A stretch of DNA of 12,406 nucleotides from Clostridiales bacterium (GTDB taxonomy: Bacteria; Bacillota; Clostridia; Christensenellales; Aristaeellaceae): positions 1-12,406 of the forward strand of contig SFFH01000068.1 in the NCBI GenBank assembly GCA_004557905.1, written 5' to 3'. The notes under the pieces were generated by a model. That model ran no database searches, was not told the origin of the DNA, and saw only the letters and a program-made list of their open reading frames with translations. Position numbers and translations under genes: made by a program. Positions within the stretch are counted from its first letter, which is position 1; each line of letters opens with the position of its first letter. This document shows, in pieces, positions 7,324 to 12,406 of this stretch.

Positions 7324-8367
7324 TCACTTGTCGATGGCCTTCGCCATCAGCGCGTCATACTGCTCCCGCGTCAGGTCACAGTGGTAGAACAGCTGATAGT
7401 ACTGCGCCACCTCGTCATACAGGTCGTACGTCGCCGCCTCCGGATACAGCAGCTTGCCCAGCCACATCATGCCCAGCAGGCGCTGCACGGCTGGCGGCTG
7501 ACCGATCCAGTTGTACGGGCCGAACGGCACCTCGTAATACCTGTTGTTCGCAATCGCGCTGACGTTCTGCCAGACCGGGTCCTCACCCACGGTGTCGTAG
7601 ATGCTGTTCTCCGAGAAGACAATCACGTCCGGGTTCCAGTTCAGGATCTGCTCCATGTCCACCTCGTTGCCGGTACCCTTGGAGGAGACGTTCTCCACGA
7701 CGGCCACGTTGTTGGCCATCATGTCGATCACGCCGCTGTGATATCCGCCATTGGCCAGCACGTTAAGGCCGTTCTCGCCGGTGACGTAGAGCATGTTCAC
7801 CTTCTCCACGCCTTGCATCATTTCCACGGCGCGGCTGTAGATCCTTGTGCAGGTCTCGGCGAGAACGCCCGCCGCTTCCTCAAGACCCAGCAGCTCGCCC
7901 AGCATGGTGTAGGTCTCGTCCATGCTCTCCAGATACGCGGAGATATGCACGAACGGGATGCCCGTCTGCTCCGTAAGCGCATCCATGTCCTCCGCAATGC
8001 TGCCCTTGGGCTCGCCGATATCGATGACCACCTGCGGCGCGGCCTTGAGCAGCTCCTCCAGGTTCAGATCGCCCTTGCCGCCATAGAGCTGGCCCAGCAC
8101 CGGCAGGCTGTAGTACTGCTCATCGAGGAACGCCTTGGCCTCCGGATTCCAAGCGCCCGGAATGCCCACAAGCATATCCGGCGCGATGGCGAAGACGACG
8201 ATCTGGCCCAGCGGGCCGGTCACGGCGATTCTGCTGATCTCCTGATCGACGGTCACCTCGCGTCCGGTCGAATCGGTAAAGACGCGGCCGGCGGACTGCG
8301 CGCAGGCTGTCAGCGACAGCGCGGCAATCAGAAGCAGCGTGAGCGCAAGCGTAGTGAGTTTCTTCAT
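7324..8367 (-). CDS. ABC transporter solute-binding lipoprotein, BtuF/FepB/MolA-like (probable molybdate/tungstate)
   Basis: Extracytoplasmic binding protein of the metal-chelate/vitamin B12 type (two lobes joined by a long helix), lipid-anchored to the membrane. Visible are a basic start MKKL, a hydrophobic stretch and the lipobox LTAC with Cys22, then FTDSTGREVTVD typical of the family's first strand. A late WIGQPPAVQRLLGMMWLGKLLYP segment has the same pattern as MolA-like members. The ATG at 8365-8367 is chosen because AAAGG lies about 10-12 nt upstream; an in-frame ATG at 8379 abuts that site and leaves no room for a ribosome. Family members bind siderophores, haem, cobalamin or, as in H. 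influenzae MolA, molybdate and tungstate. Here the leader RNA and YqeC favour molybdate/tungstate; this is inference, as no ligand-binding residue could be assigned. Confidence 0.9.
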   Translation of the reverse strand: MKKLTTLALTLLLIAALSLTACAQSAGRVFTDSTGREVTVDQEISRIAVTGPLGQIVVFAIAPDMLVGIPGAWNPEAKAFLDEQYYSLPVLGQLYGGKGDLNLEELLKAAPQVVIDIGEPKGSIAEDMDALTEQTGIPFVHISAYLESMDETYTMLGELLGLEEAAGVLAETCTRIYSRAVEMMQGVEKVNMLYVTGENGLNVLANGGYHSGVIDMMANNVAVVENVSSKGTGNEVDMEQILNWNPDVIVFSENSIYDTVGEDPVWQNVSAIANNRYYEVPFGPYNWIGQPPAVQRLLGMMWLGKLLYPEAATYDLYDEVAQYYQLFYHCDLTREQYDALMAKAIDK

Positions 8368-8405
8368 ACTGTGCTTCATCCTTTCAGGTTTTCATTTATT
8401 GGCTT

Positions 8406-8423
8406 CAGATGCGCGTGCATCTG
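8406..8423 (-). other. Intercistronic hairpin between ATPase and binding-protein genes
   Basis: A perfect 7-bp stem CAGATGC/GCATCTG with a 4-nt loop lies in the only sizeable gap (75 nt) of the operon, right after the ATPase stop. No T-run follows on either strand, so it is not a plain terminator. It could protect or process the mRNA so that the binding protein is made in excess, as is common in ABC operons; that role is inferred. Confidence 0.55.
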
Positions 8424-8442
8424 CGAGCTTTGAGGGACACCG

Positions 8443-9210
8443 TCAGTTCATCAGCGGGACGAGCATGCGCCCGCCCTGCGTCTCAGCGAAGGCTGCGTTC
8501 ACGCCGTACAGACGGTGCACGAGCGCCTGCGTGAGCACCTCCTCCGGCCGGCCCAGCGCGGCCACCCGCCCGTCCGCCAGCGCCAGAATGCGCGAGGCGA
8601 ACGTCAGCGCGTGCTGCGGGTTGTGCGTGGAGAGCAGCACGCCATAGCCCTCGGACGCCAGCTCCCGCACCAGCCCCAGGATGCGCAGCTGATTGCCGTA
8701 GTCCAGCGCGGAGGTCGGCTCGTCCATCACCAGGATGCCGGCCTGCTGCGCAATCGCGCGGGCCACCAGCACCAGCTGCTGCTCACCGCCGGAGAGATGC
8801 GTGAAGTCGCGCTCCGCCAGCTGCGCTGCGCCGACCCGGTCAAGCGCGTCCATCGCCTGACGCACCTGCGCCTGCCCGGGCTGGGCAAACACGGAGAGCT
8901 GACGCGTCGTGCCCATGAGCACGGTATCCAGCACCGAATAGCCGAAGGAGGGCCGGTTGATCTGCGGAATATAGGCGATCCGCCTGGACATCTCCCGGCG
9001 CGACAGGCTGCGCATATCCTCGCCATCCGAGAGGATGCGGCCCTGATAGCCCGGCAGCAGCCCCAGGATGCAGCGGAACAGCGTGCTCTTGCCCACGCCG
9101 TTGGGGCCGAGCACGGAGAGAAACTCGCCCCTTTCAAGGCTGAAGGAGATCTCCTCCAGCACCAGGCGATCGCCGTAGGAGAAGGAAAGGTTCTGCACGC
9201 TCAGGCTCAC
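8443..9210 (-). CDS. ABC transporter ATP-binding protein, BtuD/FecE-like
   Basis: Cytoplasmic ATPase that powers the neighbouring permease. The 255 residues contain Walker A GPNGVGKST with Lys41, the Q-loop YIPQ at Gln83, signature LSGGEQQ at 139-145, Walker B LVMDEPTSALD with Glu164, and the switch histidine in STHN at 196; all catalytic residues are present. It is the metal-chelate/B12 importer type of ATPase, to which MolC-like molybdate ATPases also belong. The start is a GTG at 9208-9210 overlapping the permease stop (GTGA), with AGGGGG 8 nt upstream. The frame stays open to 10005, but that extension is a shadow of the permease gene. The 75-nt gap after its stop holds a hairpin. Confidence 0.94.
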   Translation of the reverse strand: MSLSVQNLSFSYGDRLVLEEISFSLERGEFLSVLGPNGVGKSTLFRCILGLLPGYQGRILSDGEDMRSLSRREMSRRIAYIPQINRPSFGYSVLDTVLMGTTRQLSVFAQPGQAQVRQAMDALDRVGAAQLAERDFTHLSGGEQQLVLVARAIAQQAGILVMDEPTSALDYGNQLRILGLVRELASEGYGVLLSTHNPQHALTFASRILALADGRVAALGRPEEVLTQALVHRLYGVNAAFAETQGGRMLVPLMN

Positions 9211-10124
9211 AGCACGTTCCCCCTTCTGGTCATCAGATAGATGAAGAACGGCGCGCCGATGAACGCCGTCAGGATGCCGATGGGGATCTCCGTGGTCAGC
9301 AGGTTGCGGGAGATGTCGTCCACCAGCAGCAGGAAGGACGCGCCCATGAGCATGGAGGCCGGCAGCAAATAGCGGCAGTCGTTGCCCACCAGCTTGCGGC
9401 TCAGGTGCGGAATGACGAGGCCGACCCAGCCGATCATGCCGCTGACCGCGACGCTCGCCGCCGTCAGGAACGTCGCGCACAGGATGACCACCAGACGCAG
9501 CGCGCCGGTGTTCACGCCCAGCGTCGCCGCCTCCTCGTCCCCCAGCGTCAGGATGTTGATGCGCCAGCGCAGCAGCAGCAGCGGCGCCGAGCCGATCACC
9601 ATCGGGATGAGCGCGAAGCCCACGTCCTTCAGCCGCGTGCCGGACAGGCTGCCCATGAGCCAGTAGGTGATCGCGGGGAGCTGGTTGCTGGGATCGGCGA
9701 CCAGCTTGATGAACGACGTGCCGGCGGAGAACAGCGAGGACACCATCACGCCCGCCAGCAGGATGCTGACCACGCGGCTGCCCCGCGTCCGGGCGCCGAT
9801 GACGTACACCAGTGCGACGGTCAGCAGGCTGAAAGCGAACGCCATGCCCGTGATGCCGCCGCGCGGAAAGCCCAGCAGAATCGCCAGCGCCGCGCCGAAG
9901 CACGCACCGGAGGACGCGCCCAGGATATCCGGCGCGGCCATGGGATTCTGAAACACGCTCTGATATGCCGTGCCCGCCAGGGACAGGCAGCAGCCCACCA
10001 GGCACGCCAGCGCGATGCGCGGCAGGCGGATGTTGATGACGGCAGCCTCCATGTTGGGCGCCCAGGTCCTTTCAAGCGGCAGAAGCCGAGACAGCAGAAT
10101 CCGCACGACCTGGGAAAGCGGCAC
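9207..10124 (-). CDS. ABC transporter permease, FecCD/BtuC family, apparently missing its first membrane helix
   Basis: Polytopic membrane subunit of a BtuCDF/MolABC-type importer. The frame from the GTG at 10122-10124 encodes 305 residues, where 325-345 is usual. It begins VPLSQVVRILLS, which aligns with the loop after the first transmembrane helix of the family, then INIRLPRIALACLVG, QNPMAAPDILGASSG, NQLPAITYWLMGSL, LTLGDEEAATLGV, GLVIPHLSRKLVGND and the end EIPIGILTAFIGAPFFIYL. A TGA stands two codons before that GTG and no ribosome binding site precedes it. The likely true start, a well-placed ATG at 10192-10194, is in another frame (listed separately). The sequence therefore suggests an out-of-frame deletion of roughly 45-60 nt near 10125-10132, removing helix 1. 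Whether the gene works as written, is broken, or is misassembled cannot be decided here. Confidence 0.88.
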   Translation of the reverse strand: MPLSQVVRILLSRLLPLERTWAPNMEAAVINIRLPRIALACLVGCCLSLAGTAYQSVFQNPMAAPDILGASSGACFGAALAILLGFPRGGITGMAFAFSLLTVALVYVIGARTRGSRVVSILLAGVMVSSLFSAGTSFIKLVADPSNQLPAITYWLMGSLSGTRLKDVGFALIPMVIGSAPLLLLRWRINILTLGDEEAATLGVNTGALRLVVILCATFLTAASVAVSGMIGWVGLVIPHLSRKLVGNDCRYLLPASMLMGASFLLLVDDISRNLLTTEIPIGILTAFIGAPFFIYLMTRRGNVL

Positions 10125-10194
10125 CCGTCAGGCAAACCGCCGCGCGGCGCGCGCTTGCGGTCTTTTCGCCTTCTCTCTGTGTCTTTTCTCTCAT
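10122..10194 (-). other. Displaced N-terminal fragment of the permease gene
   Basis: ATG at 10192-10194 with GGAGAG about 10 nt upstream opens a frame reading MREKTQREGEK, then ASARRAAVCLT. This is a charged cytoplasmic leader running into what looks like the beginning of a membrane helix, as expected for a BtuC/FecC N-terminus. The frame then loses family character, while the permease proper resumes one base over at 10124. It is the first start codon after the riboswitch terminator, which supports it as the original start of the operon's first gene. Confidence 0.6.
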
Positions 10195-10231
10195 GATCGT
10201 TTTTCTCTCCGTCATCCGATGGGTTTACATC

Positions 10232-10261
10232 AAAAATGCCCGCAGTCCAAAGGATGCGGAC
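10232..10261 (-). terminator. Leader terminator (expression platform of the riboswitch)
   Basis: Read on the minus strand: stem GTCCGCA (10255-10261) with TGCGGGC (10238-10244), seven pairs with one T-G, an inner TCC/GGA pairing in the loop, then A and five T (10232-10236). It lies 38 nt before the permease ATG and 45 nt after the aptamer. The GACGG of the aptamer's closing stem can also pair with CCGTC of this terminator's left arm, giving a simple switch: ligand holds the aptamer closed and lets the terminator form. Confidence 0.75.
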
Positions 10262-10305
10262 GGCAAACCGGGCCACATGAGCAGACACCCGGCACAAATG
10301 CATTC

Positions 10306-10418
10306 CGTCTCCTTTTCAAATCGGGAAGGCCCCGCCGTTTCCAGCGAAGCCCTGCGCATATTGCATGCCGCGGCCTTGATTCCATCGCTTGCGCCTTAGG
10401 AAGCAAGGCTCGAAGACG
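10306..10418 (-). ncRNA. Moco riboswitch candidate (molybdenum/tungsten cofactor RNA motif)
   Basis: A structured leader RNA on the minus strand. The closing stem is CGTCTTC (10412-10418) with GGAGACG (10306-10312). Next is CCTTG/CAAGG (10404-10408 with 10374-10378), which carries an 11-nt tetraloop-receptor-like pair, CCTAAG (10395-10400) opposite GATGG (10382-10386), capped by a GCAA loop. A 10-bp arm with a GAAA tetraloop follows (10328-10351), able to dock into that receptor. Conserved-looking words CGAGCC, CTGGAAACGG and AAGGAGACGG flank the helices. The overall layout, with tetraloop plus receptor, matches what I know of the Moco RNA motif found before molybdate transport and cofactor genes. 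Genomic context (transporter, YqeC) agrees. No B12 box is present, and the c-di-GMP-I motif has the arms in the opposite order. The family call was not checked with a covariance model. Confidence 0.72.
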
Positions 10419-10423
10419 TTACT

Positions 10424-10452
10424 ATCTTATCAATTCCATGACAATCTGTCAA
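10424..10452 (-). promoter_or_regulatory. Promoter of the riboswitch-transporter-yqeC operon
   Basis: Minus-strand TTGACA (10447-10452), 17-nt spacer, TAAGAT (10424-10429): a near-perfect sigma-A promoter. Transcription would begin around 10417-10420, exactly at the first stem of the leader RNA. Confidence 0.82.
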
Positions 10453-10501
10453 GATCATCAGCATGTGCCCATCATATTACCCGTTCGATGGCAATTGACG
10501 A

Positions 10502-10530
10502 TTGAAAGCGCCCGCCGTCCATGGTATCAT
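10502..10530 (+). promoter_or_regulatory. Promoter of the histidine phosphatase gene
   Basis: Plus-strand TTGAAA (10502-10507), 17-nt spacer, TATCAT (10525-10530). The transcription start would lie near 10537, 25 nt before the ATG. It is back to back with the operon promoter, the two -35 boxes being 49 nt apart. Confidence 0.65.
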
Positions 10531-10561
10531 ACATCCATCACCTACGCAGGAGAGCAACCCT

Positions 10562-11155
10562 ATGGCTGAAAAGCAGATTTACCTGGTCCGGCATGCGCTG
10601 CCGGACTACCCGGGCGGCGCGAAGATGTGCCTCGGACAGAAAAACGACCTGCCGCTCAGCGCAGCCGGTCGCAAGCAGGCGCAAAGGCTTGGGCAGTTTT
10701 TTGCGGCGCTTCCGCTGGAGGCCGTCTGCACGAGCCCGCTGCTGCGCGCCCGCCAGACCGCCGAGGCGATCGCCGGCGGCAGGCCGCTTCATGTGCTTGA
10801 TGACCTCATCGAGCTCTACGGCGGCGAATGGGACGGCCTGCCCTTTGAGGAGATTCGCGCGCGCTACCCGCAGTACTTTGTCCGCGGCGCCGGCTTCTCC
10901 TGCCCGCCCGGCGGCGAGAGCGACGCGCAGGGCCTTGCCCGCGCGCGTGCCGCGCTCGCCTGGGCCGACGCGCATACGGAGAGATGCGCGGCCATCGTCG
11001 CGCACTCCGGCATCAACCGGCTTCTGCTGTGCGACCTGCTCGGCCGTCCGCTGAGCGAAAAGCGGCAGATTCCCCATGATTACGCGGCGGTTAGCCTGCT
11101 GGAAGAGGCGGGGAACACCTGGCAAGTGAAGAAGCTCTCTGTTCAGCTTGATTGA
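10562..11155 (+). CDS. Histidine phosphatase family protein (phosphoglycerate mutase-like)
   Basis: Cytoplasmic phosphatase/mutase of the branch that forms a phosphohistidine intermediate. The 197 residues contain the catalytic LVRHA with Arg10 and His11 (Ala in place of the usual Gly), SPLLRARQTA with Arg62, ELYGGEWDG with acidic Glu84, and AHSG with His148, so the active site is complete. The N-terminal run with PGGAKMCLGQ then DLPLS..G..QA differs from glycolytic mutases and recalls the phosphatase domain fused to MobA-like NTP transferases in some molybdenum-hydroxylase gene sets; CobC (alpha-ribazole phosphatase) is another option. The ATG at 10562 has AGGAG 9 nt upstream; an upstream in-frame ATG at 10502 lies in the promoter. 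It is divergent from the riboswitch operon. The substrate is unknown. Confidence 0.9.
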   Translation: MAEKQIYLVRHALPDYPGGAKMCLGQKNDLPLSAAGRKQAQRLGQFFAALPLEAVCTSPLLRARQTAEAIAGGRPLHVLDDLIELYGGEWDGLPFEEIRARYPQYFVRGAGFSCPPGGESDAQGLARARAALAWADAHTERCAAIVAHSGINRLLLCDLLGRPLSEKRQIPHDYAAVSLLEEAGNTWQVKKLSVQLD

Positions 11156-11174
11156 ATGCTCTGCAGATCATCCC

Positions 11175-11227
11175 CGTTTCAATCGTAGGCTGCTGCGCAG
11201 CCTGCTCTGAAACGATATTCCTTTTTT
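11175..11227 (+). terminator. Likely terminator after the phosphatase gene (two-level hairpin and T-run)
   Basis: Outer stem CGTTTCA (11175-11181) with TGAAACG (11208-11214) encloses a perfect inner hairpin AGGCTGC-TGC-GCAGCCT (11187-11203). ATATTCC and six T (11222-11227) follow. The T-run is 7 nt from the stem, a little far for a classic terminator. It begins 20 nt after the phosphatase stop. Confidence 0.55.
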
Positions 11228-11241
11228 CATAAGGGATTACG

Positions 11242-11282
11242 TTGGGCTGCCGCCCAAACCTGCTCGGGGACATCGTCCCCGA
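11242..11282. repeat. Two further near-perfect short-loop hairpins before eutH
   Basis: TTGGGC-TGCC-GCCCAA (11242-11257) and TCGGGGAC-ATC-GTCCCCGA (11264-11282) follow the terminator-like hairpin within 60 nt. Both are perfect stems with 3-4 nt loops and no T-run directly after. Such strings of GC-rich hairpins are typical of dispersed intergenic repeats in Clostridia; that this is one of them is inference. Confidence 0.5.
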
Positions 11283-11345
11283 ACCCCTTCTTCGCTTCGC
11301 GCGGCATCAAGCATTCTTACCATCATTCGCAAGGAAGTACGCATC

Positions 11346-12406
11346 ATGAATCAGATCATTCTCTATGTGATGGCCGTGGGCGCGGTCATCGGCGGCATCG
11401 ATCACATGCTCGGCAACCGCTGGGGCTTCGGCGCGCGGTTTGAGGAGGCCTTCCGGCTGCTCGGCCCCATCGGCTTGTCGATGGCGGGCATCATCTGCCT
11501 GGCCCCGGCGCTCTCGCAGGGCCTGGGTCGCGTCGTCGTCCCGCTCTTTACGGCGCTCGGGCTGGACCCGGGCATCTTCGGCAGCATCCTGGCCATTGAC
11601 ATGGGCGGCTACCAGATGGCCATGGACCTGGCCGCCAACCCGGCGATCGGCCGGTTCTCCGGCATCATCGTCTCTGCCATCTTTGGCTGCACCGTCGTCT
11701 TCACCATTCCGGTGGGGCTGGGCGCGGTGCGCGAGGCGGACCGCCCCTTCTTCACCCGGGGCATCCTGCTGGGGCTCGTCTCCATGCCGGCGGGCATTCT
11801 GGCGGGCGGCCTCGCCTTCGGCCTGTCCGCGGGCACGATTCTCTTTCAGACGTTCCCCATCCTGCTGATCTCGGCGGCGCTGTTCATCGGTCTGGTCAAG
11901 GCGCCCGGGGCTGTCGTGCGCGGGTTCAGCGTGTTCGCCAGGGGCGTGCAGGTGCTCGCCAGCCTGGGCCTGATGCTCGGCGCCGTGCAGTACATGACGG
12001 GCTTTTGCCCGCTGGGCAGTCTCACGCCGCTGACCCAGGCGATGGAAACCGTCTGTGCCATCGGCATCGTCATGCTCGGCAGCATGCCGCTGGCCGAGCT
12101 GGTGCAGCGGCTGATGAAGGCGCCGTTCCGCTTCATCGGCAGGCATACCGGCCTGAACGAGGTGAGCACCACGGGCCTGCTCATCGGCCTGGTCAGCGTC
12201 ACGCCCGCGCTGGCGATGATCCCCCGCATGGACGAGCGCGGCAAGGTGCTCTGCGGGGCATCCGTGGTGTGCGGTGCGTCCGCGTTCTCCGCGCACCTGG
12301 GCTTTGCCCTCAGCGCCGAGCCGGAGATGGCCGCGCCGCTGCTGCTGGCCAAGCTGCTGGGCTGCGCCGTGGGCGTCATCCTCGCGCTGGCGACGACGCG
12401 GCGGGA
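11346..12406 (+). CDS. eutH: Ethanolamine permease EutH (cut by window edge)
   Basis: Integral membrane protein of the EutH family, which brings ethanolamine into the cell for breakdown by ethanolamine ammonia-lyase, mainly when external ethanolamine is scarce. About 353 codons are visible without a stop. Family marks are FEEAFRLLGPIGLSMAGI near residue 30, LAIDMGGYQMAMDLA near 80, IFGCTVVFTIPVGLG near 115, and the C-terminal IPRMDERGKV followed by AHLGFALSAEPEMAAPLLLAKLLG, which lines up with the E. coli DHLGFA...GKLIGG segment. About ten hydrophobic segments can be seen. The ATG at 11346 has AAGGAAG 7-10 nt upstream. The region before it is the hairpin block, in which I see no clear promoter. 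No other eut gene is in the window; the rest, if any, would lie to the right. Confidence 0.92.
   Translation, partial: MNQIILYVMAVGAVIGGIDHMLGNRWGFGARFEEAFRLLGPIGLSMAGIICLAPALSQGLGRVVVPLFTALGLDPGIFGSILAIDMGGYQMAMDLAANPAIGRFSGIIVSAIFGCTVVFTIPVGLGAVREADRPFFTRGILLGLVSMPAGILAGGLAFGLSAGTILFQTFPILLISAALFIGLVKAPGAVVRGFSVFARGVQVLASLGLMLGAVQYMTGFCPLGSLTPLTQAMETVCAIGIVMLGSMPLAELVQRLMKAPFRFIGRHTGLNEVSTTGLLIGLVSVTPALAMIPRMDERGKVLCGASVVCGASAFSAHLGFALSAEPEMAAPLLLAKLLGCAVGVILALATTRR

Noticed and set aside
9211..10005. N-terminal extension of the ATPase to 520 residues
   Set aside because: It lies entirely over the permease gene in another frame and has no family character; the GTG at 9210 with its ribosome site and GTGA overlap is the sensible start.
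10128..10130. In-frame TGA before the permease GTG as a selenocysteine or readthrough codon
   Set aside because: The residues upstream in that frame do not form a helix or family sequence, so readthrough would not restore helix 1; a deletion explains the data better.
9821..10303. 160-codon frame starting at 10303 as an alternative permease start
   Set aside because: It begins inside the leader RNA, crosses the terminator, and reads as Arg-rich nonsense over the permease; it is in neither of the two frames with family sequence.
10306..10418. Leader RNA as cobalamin or c-di-GMP-I riboswitch
   Set aside because: No B12-box-like sequence is present despite the B12-type transporter, and in c-di-GMP-I RNAs the GAAA arm precedes the receptor arm, the reverse of what is seen here.
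11307..12296. 329-codon minus-strand open frame opposite eutH
   Set aside because: Low-complexity shadow full of His, Glu, Asp and Arg; the plus strand encodes a good EutH over the same stretch.
1..12406. CRISPR array, insertion sequence, integrase or tRNA attachment site
   Set aside because: No regularly spaced repeats, transposase or recombinase frames, or cloverleaf-like sequences were found; base composition looks even across the window.

Overview
The window is about 12.4 kb of GC-rich, densely coded bacterial DNA. It has strong GGAGG-type ribosome binding sites, sigma-A-like promoters (TTGACA/TATAAT), a lipoprotein-anchored solute-binding protein and intrinsic terminators. With a YqeC homologue, EutH and a tandem pair of GT39-like glycosyltransferases, this suggests a GC-rich anaerobic Clostridia-type Firmicute, possibly gut-associated. 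That placement is inference; no rRNA or other marker is present.

Left part (1-6240, all minus strand). A consensus promoter (6211-6240) drives recQ. Tightly spaced genes follow: an intact GT39-like membrane glycosyltransferase, a second paralogue broken by an internal deletion and frameshift, an Ldh-family (malate/lactate-type) dehydrogenase, and the start of a MATE efflux transporter that runs off the left edge. Gaps of 31, 1, 32 and -1 nt suggest one transcript. A 54-codon plus-strand gene (6292-6456) diverges from recQ and converges on the next operon, with a terminator between them.

Middle part (6484-10452, minus strand). This four-gene operon encodes a BtuC/FecC-like permease, its ATPase, a lipoprotein solute-binding protein and YqeC, the P-loop accessory protein of selenium-dependent molybdenum hydroxylases. 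Its roughly 220-nt leader has a near-perfect promoter, a structured RNA that fits the Moco (molybdenum/tungsten cofactor) riboswitch, and a rho-independent terminator just before the first gene. RNA and YqeC together argue that this 'iron/B12-type' transporter imports molybdate or tungstate, with uptake shut off when cofactor is plentiful. This is the most interesting system in the window. The permease gene appears to have lost its first membrane segment through a small out-of-frame deletion, the same kind of lesion as in the second glycosyltransferase.

Right part (10502-12406, plus strand). A divergent promoter drives a histidine-phosphatase family gene. A block of three near-perfect hairpins follows, then eutH (ethanolamine permease), which runs off the right edge. 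No tRNA, rRNA, CRISPR array, transposase or integrase gene was seen.
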